Below, in pieces: positions 25,845-33,916 of a DNA stretch of 64,000 nt. The DNA is from Naasia sp. SYSU D00948 (GTDB lineage Bacteria; Actinomycetota; Actinomycetes; Actinomycetales; Microbacteriaceae): assembly GCF_017916515.1 (NCBI RefSeq), contig NZ_JAFMTA010000001.1:310001-374000 (forward strand). Reading direction: 5' to 3'. The notes under the pieces were generated by a model, which was given only the letters and a program-made list of their open reading frames with translations, searched no databases and was not told where the DNA came from. Both the position numbers and the translations under genes were made by a program. Positions within the stretch are counted from its first letter, which is position 1. Every line of letters starts with the position of its first letter.

Positions 25845-26693
25845 ATGGCCGAAGAGAACGAGGTGCCCCAGGTCGTCGTCAAGACCTTCGACGGACTCAT
25901 GGCCGTGCACCGGCCGCTCGTCCTCGCGAACATCCGCCGGATCCGCCGACGTCACCCCAACGCGACCCCGGAGCAGCTGATCCGCGTGCTGGAGCGCGAC
26001 TACCTGAACGCGGTCACCGCGGGAGGAGCGGCGGTCGGCGCCAGCGCGGCGGTTCCCGGCGTCGGCACGGGCGCGTCGCTGGTGCTGAGCGGGGCCGAGA
26101 CCGCGGCGTTCCTCGAGGCCAGCGCGCTGTTCGCGCAGTCGGTGGCCGAGATCCACGGGATCGCCGTCGTCGAGCCGGAGCGCTCCCGGGCTCTCGTGAT
26201 GGCGCTCATGCTCGGTGCCAGCGGGAAGGACCTGGTGCGGCAGTTCGCGGGCCAGGTCGGCCGCGGCGGTCAGCCCCTGAACGCCTACTGGGGCGAGCTC
26301 ATCACGAACAGCCTGCCGAAGGCGGTCGTGGGCCAGCTCACCGACAGGATCAAGAAGAGCTTCATGAAGCGCTTCGTCGTCCGCCAGGGCGGCTCGGTCC
26401 TCGGCCGGCTGGTCCCCTTCGGGATCGGCGCGGTCGTCGGCGGCACCGGGAACCGCCTCCTGGGTCGCAAGGTCGTGCAGTCCGCGCGCGAGGCGTTCCC
26501 GCCCCCGCCGCTCGTGCTCCGGGCGGAGCTCGAGCCGCAGGACCGCGGGCCGACCGGTGAGGCGCCGAAGCGCTTCCCCGGGCTCGTGGGGATGGCGCGG
26601 CGCCGCAAGGAGGCGCGCCAGACACCGGCACTTCCGGCGGCCGACGGCACCGACGAGGCGGCCTCGGCGACCCCGTCCTCCACCGGCTCCTAG
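25845..26693 (+). CDS. Conserved-type protein of unknown function
   Basis: A 282-residue protein with TAGACT 6 nt before the ATG, so probably leaderless and separate from the exporter operon. It has an N-terminal helical part with a basic run (IRRIRRRHPNATPEQLIRVL), then two hydrophobic Gly/Ala-rich stretches (about 55-95 and 185-205, including GAAVGASAAVPGVGTGASL) that may insert into membrane. The tail is Pro/Ala-rich and disordered. The PGVGT-containing segment is reminiscent of EcsC-like proteins, but I would not assign it. Confidence 0.5.
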   Translation: MAEENEVPQVVVKTFDGLMAVHRPLVLANIRRIRRRHPNATPEQLIRVLERDYLNAVTAGGAAVGASAAVPGVGTGASLVLSGAETAAFLEASALFAQSVAEIHGIAVVEPERSRALVMALMLGASGKDLVRQFAGQVGRGGQPLNAYWGELITNSLPKAVVGQLTDRIKKSFMKRFVVRQGGSVLGRLVPFGIGAVVGGTGNRLLGRKVVQSAREAFPPPPLVLRAELEPQDRGPTGEAPKRFPGLVGMARRRKEARQTPALPAADGTDEAASATPSSTGS

Positions 26694-26717
26694 CGCTCGA
26701 CCGGAGAGCAGCGACCG

Positions 26718-27995
26718 CTACTCCTCGGCCGGGTCGTCCGGGTCCGGAGTGTGGCTCGAGGGGCCGTCCCCCGCGTGCAGGCGGGCGTGCCGCTCCCACT
26801 CGTCCAGCAGGTGCTCGATCGCGGCGTGGAAGCGGGCGGTCGTCGCACCCGGTGTCGTGTCCCCGAAGTAGTGCTCGACCCAGGCGGCGAGCCGCGCCGC
26901 AGCGGCCTCGTCGTGCTGGAGCTCGTCGAGGCGGTCGACGATCCCGCCGGCGTCCGCCGCATCCAGCCACTCGGCGTCACCGAGGTAGCCGCCGGCGTCG
27001 ATCTCGGCCTCGGGACTCACGGGTCGGGCCACGAGCAGCGGCTTGCCCGCGGCCAGCCGGTCGTAGACCATCGCGGAGATGTCGGAGATCATCACGTCGG
27101 CGGCCCCCAGCTGCCAGCCGAGGTCCGGTCCCGTGTCGTGCACGTGCTGCGCGCTGGGGTCGGCCGCGTTGGCGCGGCGGAGCATCTCGATGATCTGCCG
27201 GTTCGCCGCGCCGTACGCGCGATCCACCACGCCGCTGCGCGGGTGGGGGCGATACACGACGCGGTGGCGCCCGGTGGCGAGCAGGGCCCGGACGAGCGCG
27301 ACGCCGTGCGAGGCGATGGACCCGTACGCGGCCGCCCCCCGGTCGCCCTCCCACGTCGGCGCGTACAGGACGACCATGCGATCGTCCGGGGTGTAGGGCA
27401 GGTCCCCGGAGTAGTGGTCGGCCTGCGGACGCCCGATCTGGATCGCCCGCTTGTCGAAGTCGTAGTCCCAGAGGACCCGGCCCAGGCGCTCCCGAGCGGC
27501 CCGACCGGCGATGAGCGCGTAGTCGTAGGCCTTGAACTGGTTCGTGGTCATGTACATCTTGTCGCTCTCGCCGTGATTGATGAACACGTGCCAGCGGCGG
27601 CCGTACCGCATCATCTGGAAGTTGCGCGCGTTCTGGTTCACGTAGAGCACGAGCTTGAGCGGCTGCTCGGCGACCACCTGCTCGAGGTCGGTGACCCGGC
27701 GCACGAAGGCGACGGGAAGAGGCGCCTCGTCGAGCATCGTGAGCGCCGACGGAGCCGACCGGCTCAGGATGAGGACGGGGTGGGCGGCGCTCAGCTCCAG
27801 CAGCGGCTTGTACCACTGGCGGATCTGGTACAGGTTCACGGGACCGTCGGCGAAGTACACCCCGATCTCGTAGTGCCCCTTCGGCAGGGGCGCGGTCGCC
27901 GCGAGGCGCCGCTCGAGCCGCCGATGCAGGATCCTTCCGCGAACGAGGCGCTTCGCCATCCCCCACGCCAGCCCCGCGTCCCGCAGCAATCCCAC
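26718..27995 (-). CDS. CDP-glycerol:polyglycerophosphate glycerophosphotransferase-like protein
   Basis: A 425-residue GT-B-like enzyme of the TagB/TagF family that adds glycerol-phosphate or similar units to wall polymers. Key blocks are the acceptor-side NHGESDKMY (about 154-162), the KRAIQIGRPQADHY region, VVLYAPTWEGD (225-235), VVYRPHPRSGVVDRAY, and the donor-side GAADVMISDISAMVYDRLAAGKP with the conserved SD(I/V)S pattern. GTG at 27995 has TACCCT 6 nt upstream. The last ~30 residues are acidic and disordered. Confidence 0.82.
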   Translation of the reverse strand: MGLLRDAGLAWGMAKRLVRGRILHRRLERRLAATAPLPKGHYEIGVYFADGPVNLYQIRQWYKPLLELSAAHPVLILSRSAPSALTMLDEAPLPVAFVRRVTDLEQVVAEQPLKLVLYVNQNARNFQMMRYGRRWHVFINHGESDKMYMTTNQFKAYDYALIAGRAARERLGRVLWDYDFDKRAIQIGRPQADHYSGDLPYTPDDRMVVLYAPTWEGDRGAAAYGSIASHGVALVRALLATGRHRVVYRPHPRSGVVDRAYGAANRQIIEMLRRANAADPSAQHVHDTGPDLGWQLGAADVMISDISAMVYDRLAAGKPLLVARPVSPEAEIDAGGYLGDAEWLDAADAGGIVDRLDELQHDEAAAARLAAWVEHYFGDTTPGATTARFHAAIEHLLDEWERHARLHAGDGPSSHTPDPDDPAEE

Positions 27996-28086
27996 TCGTT
28001 CAGGGTAGCCCGGCCGGGTCGCCGCTCCGGTGGGTGGGCCAAGGGCGAGGGCCGTCGGGGCGAGCCCTGCCGCCAGGGGCTGCGCG

Positions 28087-28968
28087 TCAGACGATCGGCG
28101 GCCGTCCGGCGAGGGTCATCCGCCAGACCGTGGCCCACCGCAGCGGGCGGCGCTCCCCCGGGTCGGTGCGCCACCCCTCCCACCATCCGCTCAGCCACGC
28201 CCGCGCCCCGGACGGCCGGCGGGCGAAACGCAGCGCGTGGATCAGGGTCCAGGAGGCGACGTAGAGCGGCACGAGCGGTGCGGGGAGGTTGCGGCGCGCG
28301 AGCCACACCCGGTTCCGGGCGTTGAGCCGCCAGTAGTAGGGGTGCCGGGTCTGCTGGATGACGGGGTGGTTCGCGACGAGCTCGCCGGCGTACCAGGCGC
28401 GCGCTCCGGTGTCCCAGACCCGCCACGCGAGCTCGATCCCCTCATGCGCATAGAAGAACGGGTTCGCCCAGCCGCCCGTCGCGTCGAACACCGGACGCGG
28501 CAGCAGCACCGCCCCCTCCCAGCAGGAGAAGACGGGGCTGGACCTCGCGGGGTCTCCCTTGCGAATCCGGGGGATCCAGCGCCGGGGCGAGGCGACGCCG
28601 GTCGGATCCACCACTCGCGGCTGTACGAGGCCGATGGTCGGGTCGGCGCGGATCAGCTGCACGGCGTCGCGGAGGAAGGCCGGCGACGGGAGCGACGCGT
28701 CGTCGTCGAGGAAGAAGAGGTAGTCGCCGGCGACGTGCGGCACGCCGGCATTGCGCCCGGCCGGGATGCCGACGTTCTCGGGGAGCGCGAGCGTGCCGAC
28801 CTTGCCGGGAAGGGCGTCCGTGGCGGGATCCCAGCCGTTGCCGACGATCACGACGTCGACGGCGACGTCCCTCTGCGCGAGGACGCTCTCGATGCCGCGG
28901 CGGAGGTCCGCAGGCCGTGTCCCCTGGGTCAGGACGACGACGCCGACGGCCGGCTCAGCCCCGGACAC
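28087..28968 (-). CDS. Glycosyltransferase family 2 (WbbL/rhamnosyltransferase-like)
   Basis: A 293-residue GT-A enzyme. VGVVVLTQGTRPADLRRGIESVLAQ is the usual opening, LPENVGIPAGRNAGV the acceptor/donor loop, and FFLDDDASLP the DxD metal site (about 94-103). The catalytic-base region is near FFYAHEGIELAWRVWDTGA. A membrane-associated helix (VPLYVASWTLIHALRF) sits near the C terminus. The GTG start overlaps the previous CDP-alcohol transferase gene by 14 nt. It probably adds a sugar to the lipid-linked wall polymer. Confidence 0.83.
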   Translation of the reverse strand: MSGAEPAVGVVVLTQGTRPADLRRGIESVLAQRDVAVDVVIVGNGWDPATDALPGKVGTLALPENVGIPAGRNAGVPHVAGDYLFFLDDDASLPSPAFLRDAVQLIRADPTIGLVQPRVVDPTGVASPRRWIPRIRKGDPARSSPVFSCWEGAVLLPRPVFDATGGWANPFFYAHEGIELAWRVWDTGARAWYAGELVANHPVIQQTRHPYYWRLNARNRVWLARRNLPAPLVPLYVASWTLIHALRFARRPSGARAWLSGWWEGWRTDPGERRPLRWATVWRMTLAGRPPIV

Positions 28969-29785
28969 GCTTCGACGCGAGGATCGCCACGAAGTGGCCG
29001 GCGAGGGCGAGCATCGAGAGCGGAACGAGCAGCCCGACGAGCCAGCGATCCGCGAGGAGCTGGCCGTCGTCGACGCCGGCCAGCGTGAGGATCGTGCCGA
29101 CGATCGCGGCGCCGAGGGCGAGGAGGGTCAGCTCGACCGAGTGGTACAGGCGGTGGAACGGGACGAACCGCGCGGCGCGGCGCAGCCGGGCAACGAGCGC
29201 CTGGGACGGCACCGCCTCGTCGCGGTGGTCCGCGAGCTTGTCGAGGCCCGCGTTCGCCCGGGCGACGTGGACCATGTCGTTGAGGGCCTTGTTGAGCACG
29301 ATGACGAGGGCGAGCAGCAGCCCCAGCGTCGTCCAGAGGAAGTCCTCGGGCGCCTCGAAGGGGTAGCCGGCCGCGCGGATGCCGAGGGCGATCGGGATCA
29401 GAGCTTCGGTCGTGTAGTGCCCGACCTTGTCGAGGAAGACGCCGGCGGGTGACGAGGTGCCGCGCCAGCGGGCGACCTCGCCGTCACAGCAGTCGACGAG
29501 CATCTGCAGCTGGCCGAGGATGACCGCGAGGGCGGCCCCGCCGAGGCCCGGGATCAGGAGGGCGGCGGCCGTGCTCCAGCCGACGACGATCATGAGGCCG
29601 GTCACGCCGTTCGCCGAGATCGAGGTCTTGAGCAGCAGCCAGGTGAGGTACGGGGAGAGCGAGCGGAGGTAGAGCGACGCGGTCCAGTGCTCGGCGTTCC
29701 GGCGGAGCCGGACCTCCGGCGGCTGCGCGATGCGCTTGAGCTCGGCGATAGAGGAGGGGCGGGAAGGGGAGGCGGCCGTCGCCAT
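28955..29785 (-). CDS. CDP-alcohol phosphatidyltransferase family protein
   Basis: A 276-residue membrane enzyme of the CDP-OH_P_transf family. The signature D-x2-DG-x2-AR-x8-G-x3-D-x3-D appears as DCCDGEVARWRG, then G-VFL-D-KVG-H: the first three Asp are present but the fourth is His. Flanking spans lie near 45-80, 105-150 and 200-265. Family members transfer a phosphoalcohol from a CDP-alcohol; here the product may be a wall or lipid phosphoalcohol. ATG at 29785 lies two nt after the upstream GT2 stop; GTG at 29791 is possible. Confidence 0.85.
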   Translation of the reverse strand: MATAASPSRPSSIAELKRIAQPPEVRLRRNAEHWTASLYLRSLSPYLTWLLLKTSISANGVTGLMIVVGWSTAAALLIPGLGGAALAVILGQLQMLVDCCDGEVARWRGTSSPAGVFLDKVGHYTTEALIPIALGIRAAGYPFEAPEDFLWTTLGLLLALVIVLNKALNDMVHVARANAGLDKLADHRDEAVPSQALVARLRRAARFVPFHRLYHSVELTLLALGAAIVGTILTLAGVDDGQLLADRWLVGLLVPLSMLALAGHFVAILASKRVRG

Positions 29786-29787
29786 CG

Positions 29788-30870
29788 TCACCTTCCCGTG
29801 TAGGCCTGGATGTTGCGGGTCAGCTTGGCGACGCCGAAGAAGAACCCAGTGCCCCAGCAGAAGTGGATGCAGGGCAACACTAGAAGAAACCACAGGGCGG
29901 TACGAAGTCCCGACCTCGCCGCGACGAGGAGCGTGGCGGCCACCACGAACAGGAGATAGACCGCGGGCGCCGCGAACCCGAGGAGCGGCCAGCGGGAGCC
30001 CCGACCGGCCGCGGTCCGGACCAGTCCGAGGATGCCGAGGAGCAGTCCCGCCGTGACGCTCAGCACCATGGCGGGCGGCACGAAGTAGCGGATGCCGTTC
30101 TGCGAGGGATGCCGGCGCGCGAGCTCGCCCCGCCACAGTCCCGTGCTGAGGAACTGCCGGGCGAGCTTCCGATAGCTGGACCGGGGCCGGTAGGTGACGT
30201 GCAGGGCCGGGTTGAACCACACGACGTCGCCGAGCTCGCGGAGGCGGCGATTGAGCTCCCAGTCCTGGCCGCGCCGGATGTTCTCGTCGAACAGGCCGGC
30301 GGCTTCGAGCCGGTCGCGCCGGAAGACGCCCAGGTAGACCGTCTCCGCCGGTCCCTCCTGGCCGCCGACGTGGTGCGGGGTGCCGCCGAGTCCGACCCGG
30401 GAGCCGTACGCGAGCGCCACCGCCTTCTCGAACGGGGTGACGCCCTCCGCGGCCATGACGCCGCCGACGTTCGCGGCACCGGTCCGGAGGAGGGTCTCGA
30501 CGGCGATGCGGGTGTAGTCGGTCGGCAGCACCGAGTGCGCGTCGACGCGGATCACGATCGGGTTCGCGGTGGCACGGATCGCCAGGTTGAGCCCTTCGGG
30601 CGTCGTCCCGAGCTCGTTGATCGTCGTGCGCACACGTGGGTCATCCCGCTGGATGCGCGCGACGACCTCGTCGGTGCCGTCCGTGCTCGGGCCGAGGGCC
30701 AGCATGATGTCGAAGTCGCCGGCGTAGTCCTGGCCGATGAGACTCGCCACGGCGGCCTCGATGTGATCCGCCTCGTTGAGCACGGGCATCACGTAGGAGA
30801 CGGCGGGCAGGGGGCCGAGATCCCGGTTGCCCTCAGGGCGCGGAGGGGTCTTCGGGCGATGCTCAGCCAT
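29788..30870 (-). CDS. Membrane glycosyltransferase family 2 (ExoA-like)
   Basis: A 360-residue protein with an N-terminal GT2 domain. Motifs are SYVMPVLNEADHIEAAVASL (about 25-44), LGPSTDGTDEV, IRVDAHSVLP (DxH-type metal site, about 108-117) and the late RRGQDWELNRRLRELG (base Asp and product-binding region). About three C-terminal hydrophobic segments (265-345) anchor it. TACACT lies 6-7 nt before the ATG, so translation is probably leaderless. It is the first gene of the 30.9-to-28.1 kb operon, and the palindrome array lies directly upstream. Confidence 0.83.
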   Translation of the reverse strand: MAEHRPKTPPRPEGNRDLGPLPAVSYVMPVLNEADHIEAAVASLIGQDYAGDFDIMLALGPSTDGTDEVVARIQRDDPRVRTTINELGTTPEGLNLAIRATANPIVIRVDAHSVLPTDYTRIAVETLLRTGAANVGGVMAAEGVTPFEKAVALAYGSRVGLGGTPHHVGGQEGPAETVYLGVFRRDRLEAAGLFDENIRRGQDWELNRRLRELGDVVWFNPALHVTYRPRSSYRKLARQFLSTGLWRGELARRHPSQNGIRYFVPPAMVLSVTAGLLLGILGLVRTAAGRGSRWPLLGFAAPAVYLLFVVAATLLVAARSGLRTALWFLLVLPCIHFCWGTGFFFGVAKLTRNIQAYTGR

Positions 30871-30948
30871 CGTTCGGAGTGTATCAGCGGCCCCGGATGG
30901 CGGACCCGGGGGCCTTCTTGCCCGGGGGTCGGCTCCCGACTCCTCCCG

Positions 30949-31023
30949 CTCAACAGGCAATCTGTCGTCCAGCAGGCAAAATCGGTCCGATTCTGCCTGC
31001 TGACGGCATTCCTGCCTGTTGAG
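30949..31023. repeat. 75-nt nested palindrome, unit 1
   Basis: The outer arms CTCAACAGGCA and TGCCTGTTGAG pair perfectly over 11 bp. After 10 unpaired nt on each side, the inner arms starting CAGCAGGCAAAA and ending TGCCTGCTG pair at 15 of 16 positions around one central base. The four copies of CARCAGGCA form two inverted pairs with a 21-nt step. Confidence 0.85.
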
Positions 31024-31093
31024 GGTCATGAGCGGACGCTCGAATCGGCAATTGGCCCGGGACTTCCGTCCGGGAGGACCTCGGCTGCTCTCG

Positions 31094-31168
31094 CTCAGCA
31101 GGCAGTTCGTCGCCCAGCAGGCAGAAACGGGCCGCTTCTTCCTGCTGACGTCATTTCTGCCTGTTGAG
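31094..31168. repeat. 75-nt nested palindrome, unit 2
   Basis: Same layout and exact length as unit 1. The left outer arm is CTCAGCAGGCA, one G-T wobble against TGCCTGTTGAG. The inner arms pair at 14 of 16 positions. A left-arm A-to-G change is matched by T-to-C on the right, keeping the pair. Confidence 0.85.
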
Positions 31169-31247
31169 GGCCAGGAGTGGATACGGGAGTCGGCGGGAAA
31201 CCCCGGACGCCTCCCTCGCCCCGCACGGCCGACCCGGGCTTCTCTCG

Positions 31248-31322
31248 CTCAACAGGCAATCTGTCGCCCAGCAGGCAAAAACGGGCCGACTTTGCCTGCT
31301 GACGGCATTTCTGCCTGTTGAG
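31248..31322. repeat. 75-nt nested palindrome, unit 3
   Basis: Same layout and length. The outer arms CTCAACAGGCA/TGCCTGTTGAG are perfect. The inner arms CAGCAGGCAAA and TTTGCCTGCTG are perfect over 11 bp, then two mismatches and three GC pairs to the centre. It is the copy nearest htrA and the most symmetric in its core. Confidence 0.85.
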
Positions 31323-31362
31323 CGCGAGGAACGGGTGCCGGGGCGGCGAGAGGCAGACAGGA

Positions 31363-31401
31363 GGGGTCCGGCGCTGTCGTTACCCTCCCGCGCCGGACCC
31401 C
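31363..31401 (-). terminator. htrA terminator hairpin
   Basis: A perfect 12-bp stem: GGGGTCCGGCGC (31363-31374) with GCGCCGGACCCC (31390-31401), loop 15 nt. It lies 16 nt past the htrA stop and separates htrA from the palindrome array. Confidence 0.7.
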
Positions 31402-31417
31402 GCCTCCGTAGGAGCGA

Positions 31418-32980
31418 TCAGAGCTGGAGCTCGCCCAGCGTGACTCTGACCTCCGTCCGCTCGCCGTCGCGCACGTAGGTGAGCTCGGCGTCGGCGCCGC
31501 CGGCGAGGTAGCGCACCTGCGCGGTGAGGTCCGTCTGAGACGTGATGGGCTTGCCGTTGAACTCGGTGATGATGTCGCCCTGCCGCAGGCCCGCCTGGTC
31601 GGCGGCACCGCCGGCCGTCACGCTGTCGATGTAGGCGCCGGCGAGCTGCGCGTCGGGCACCTCGGTGCCGGCATCCGCCACCGTCGCACCGAGCAAGCCG
31701 TGCGAGGCCTGGCCGTCCTCGATGAGCTCGTCCGCGACGCGCTCCGCGAGGTTGGACGGGATGGCGAAGCCGACGCCGATGCTGCCGGCGCCTCCGCTGG
31801 ACGAGCCCGCGCTGGCGATGGCCACGTTGATCCCGATGAGCTCGCCGTCCGTGTTCAGCAGCGCGCCGCCCGAGTTGCCGGGGTTGATCGCGGCGTCCGT
31901 CTGGATCACGGGGAGCGAGATGCTGCTCGACGCTCCGGCGCTGCCGCCCTCCTGGCCGGGGATGTCGAAGTTCCAGAAGTCGAACGGGTCGCTGGGGTCC
32001 GGCTCCGTCTCCTCGCTGTCGTCGCCCGGCTGCTCGGGGACCGCGGAAGACGCCACGGTGATGCTGCGATTCAGGGCGCTGACGATGCCGTCCGTCACGG
32101 TGCCGCTCAGCCCGAGCGGCGCACCGATGGCCACGGCGCCGTCACCGACGTTGAGCTCGTCGGAGTCCGCCCACTCGATCGGCGTGAGCCCCGACGCGCC
32201 CTCGATCTTGATGACCGCGAGGTCCACGATCGGGTCCGTGCCGACGACGCTCGCGCTGAAGATCTGGCCGTCGCTCGTCGTGACCTGGATCTCGGCATCG
32301 GCGGTGGCGCCGTCGAGAGTCACGACGTGGGTGTTCGTGAGGACGTATCCGTCCTCGGTCAGGATGACGCCGGAACCGGTTCCGCCAGAGTTGTTGCCGT
32401 TCACCGCGATGGTCACGACCGACGGCGCCGCCTTCGCTGCGACGGCCGTGGTGTTCGTGGCGTCCTCGGATCGGTTCACCGTGATGTTCGGCGCCGTGGT
32501 GGTGCTGACGGTGCGCGTGCCGTCCGCTCCGGTCGCGAGCGCGTAGATGCCGGCGCCGGATCCACCCCCGATCAGCGCACCGAGCGCGAGGGCGCCGATC
32601 ACCGGGAGGAGCAGGCCGCGTTTCGCAGGCTTCTGCTCAGGGGCAGTGGCGTCCGCGGCCGGGTACTGCGCGGTCGCGGCGGAGCCGAAAGCGGCGCCGG
32701 AGTCGTGCGCTGCCGATGGCTCCGCGTTCGGGTAGGAGGCGGCCGGCCCCGCTGGGTATGCGCCGTTCGGGTCCTGCTGACCATAGGGCTCCACGCCCGG
32801 CGCCTGGGCCGGCTGCTGCTCGGCCGGACTGCCGTGTCCGGATGCAGCGGTGACCGGGGTCTCGGGAGAGGCAGGGCTCTCCGGGATGCGCTCGGTGGGG
32901 GCGTTCTCGGATCCCGCAGCCGGAATGGAGGCGGGGCGCTCGCTCGGCTGACCCTCGGGGGTCTGCGGGTTCTCGGTCAT
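31418..32980 (-). CDS. HtrA/DegP-like serine protease with C-terminal PDZ domain
   Basis: A 520-residue membrane-anchored S1C protease for extracytoplasmic protein quality control. The cytoplasmic N terminus (1-120) is Pro/Ala/Gln-rich and disordered, and the anchor spans about 122-145. The protease domain carries His218 (TNTHVV), Asp253 (VDLAVI) and Ser370 (GNSGG). It is interrupted by a Ser/Asp/Pro-rich loop at about 312-352. One PDZ domain covers about 428-515 (GLRQGDIITEFNG). GAGAGGAG precedes the ATG. Organisation matches mycobacterial HtrA/PepD types. Confidence 0.92.
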   Translation of the reverse strand: MTENPQTPEGQPSERPASIPAAGSENAPTERIPESPASPETPVTAASGHGSPAEQQPAQAPGVEPYGQQDPNGAYPAGPAASYPNAEPSAAHDSGAAFGSAATAQYPAADATAPEQKPAKRGLLLPVIGALALGALIGGGSGAGIYALATGADGTRTVSTTTAPNITVNRSEDATNTTAVAAKAAPSVVTIAVNGNNSGGTGSGVILTEDGYVLTNTHVVTLDGATADAEIQVTTSDGQIFSASVVGTDPIVDLAVIKIEGASGLTPIEWADSDELNVGDGAVAIGAPLGLSGTVTDGIVSALNRSITVASSAVPEQPGDDSEETEPDPSDPFDFWNFDIPGQEGGSAGASSSISLPVIQTDAAINPGNSGGALLNTDGELIGINVAIASAGSSSGGAGSIGVGFAIPSNLAERVADELIEDGQASHGLLGATVADAGTEVPDAQLAGAYIDSVTAGGAADQAGLRQGDIITEFNGKPITSQTDLTAQVRYLAGGADAELTYVRDGERTEVRVTLGELQL

Positions 32981-33076
32981 GTGGAGCTCCTCTCAGTGCC
33001 CCTCCAGCATGACTGCACTCCCTGGGCGTACCGCTAATCGACGCTATGGCGGCCCACAGGATCACCTATGAACCGC

Positions 33077-33916
33077 CTAGCAGCCCGGCCCGCCGGCCGA
33101 GTGGCAGTCGCCCACGACCAGCATCGTGTCCGCGGTCACGACGGAGATCGGCGTCGGTGACGTCGTCACCTCGAGCGTGCCGACCACGGGGATCCACTCC
33201 GGGCCGAGGAAGCGATACTCCGCACCGTACGTGACGGTGAGCTCGGCCTGGACGCGTCCGCGCTCGTGATAGGCATGGCTCGTCGACGTGGCCGTGAGCT
33301 CGGGGACTCCCAGAGCGCTCCAGGAAGCGCCGGGCTCGCTCGTCGTGCGGCTCTCTCCGTCGCCGTAGTCCCAGGTGAAGGAGACGGGCGTGAATCGCAC
33401 CTCCGCCGGCTCGCCGAGGAGGATCCCGGAAACCACCTGCTGCTCCGCGTGCGCCACGAAGTTCGCAGGAAGGTCCACGACGGCCCAGCCCGCCGGCTCG
33501 GCGGACAGCAGCGGCAGGTCGGGCCGGAAGCTCTCGAGGTCCGCGATCGTGATCGGCTGCCAGGGAATGTCCGTCCCGTCCAGCGTCACGCTGAGGTCGT
33601 CACGGCAGGCGACATCGGCGGCGATCGGGTCCGAGGAGGAACAGGAGTTCGCGTCGCGGTATACCCACTCGACCTCTGGAGCGCCGCCGCCCGTCGAGGA
33701 CCCATCAGAGGAAGGTCCGCGCCCCCCGGTGCGCACCTCAGCGGAGACATCCACCGCACCGCCGTTCACCCGGGCTGCCGAGGTGGGAGGAGAAGGATTC
33801 CCGCAAACGCCTGACAGAGCTTCGATACGGCCGCAATCCGCCGACGACGTCAGCACCAGTTGCGGGGATGTAACGAGCAGGAATGCTGTGGCTAGCAGAA
33901 GTTGTCGCCGGCCCAT
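33077..33916 (-). CDS. Secreted protein with PKD-like region
   Basis: A 279-residue protein. A signal peptide covers about 1-27 (LLLATAFLLVTSPQLVLTSSA). The mature part has several cysteines and a PKD-like stretch near 190-230 (FTWDYGDGESRTT, then SHAYHERGRVQAELTV), the pattern of an extracellular beta-sandwich that mediates contact. It ends GDCHSAGGPGC. No anchor is visible. Its ATG lies inside the 3' end of the preceding lipoprotein gene (25-nt overlap), so the two are probably made together. Confidence 0.75.
   Translation of the reverse strand: MGRRQLLLATAFLLVTSPQLVLTSSADCGRIEALSGVCGNPSPPTSAARVNGGAVDVSAEVRTGGRGPSSDGSSTGGGAPEVEWVYRDANSCSSSDPIAADVACRDDLSVTLDGTDIPWQPITIADLESFRPDLPLLSAEPAGWAVVDLPANFVAHAEQQVVSGILLGEPAEVRFTPVSFTWDYGDGESRTTSEPGASWSALGVPELTATSTSHAYHERGRVQAELTVTYGAEYRFLGPEWIPVVGTLEVTTSPTPISVVTADTMLVVGDCHSAGGPGC

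Larger units (their letters stand above)
30871..31417. other. Non-coding region carrying three 75-nt nested palindromes
   Basis: 547 nt between the GT2 start and the htrA stop, both genes on the minus strand. Short frames across it are artefacts of the repeats. It contains the three palindromes listed separately and the htrA terminator; the spacers are about 70 and 79 nt and only loosely alike. Confidence 0.8.

Noticed and set aside
30949-31322. CRISPR array
   Set aside because: Three 75-nt units are palindromic throughout, far longer than CRISPR repeats, the spacers are partly alike, and no cas gene is near.
30948-31323. Integron attC sites
   Set aside because: Units 1 and 3 begin GCTCAAC and unit 3 ends GTTGAGC, fitting RYYYAAC/GTTRRRY, but units 1 and 2 end GTTGAGG, unit 2 begins GCTCAGC, the spacers are too short for cassettes and no integrase is visible.
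30900-31480. Short coding frames across the palindrome array (about 100-350 codons)
   Set aside because: They run through the repeats on both strands, have repetitive SLNRQ-type translations caused by the palindromes, and match nothing.
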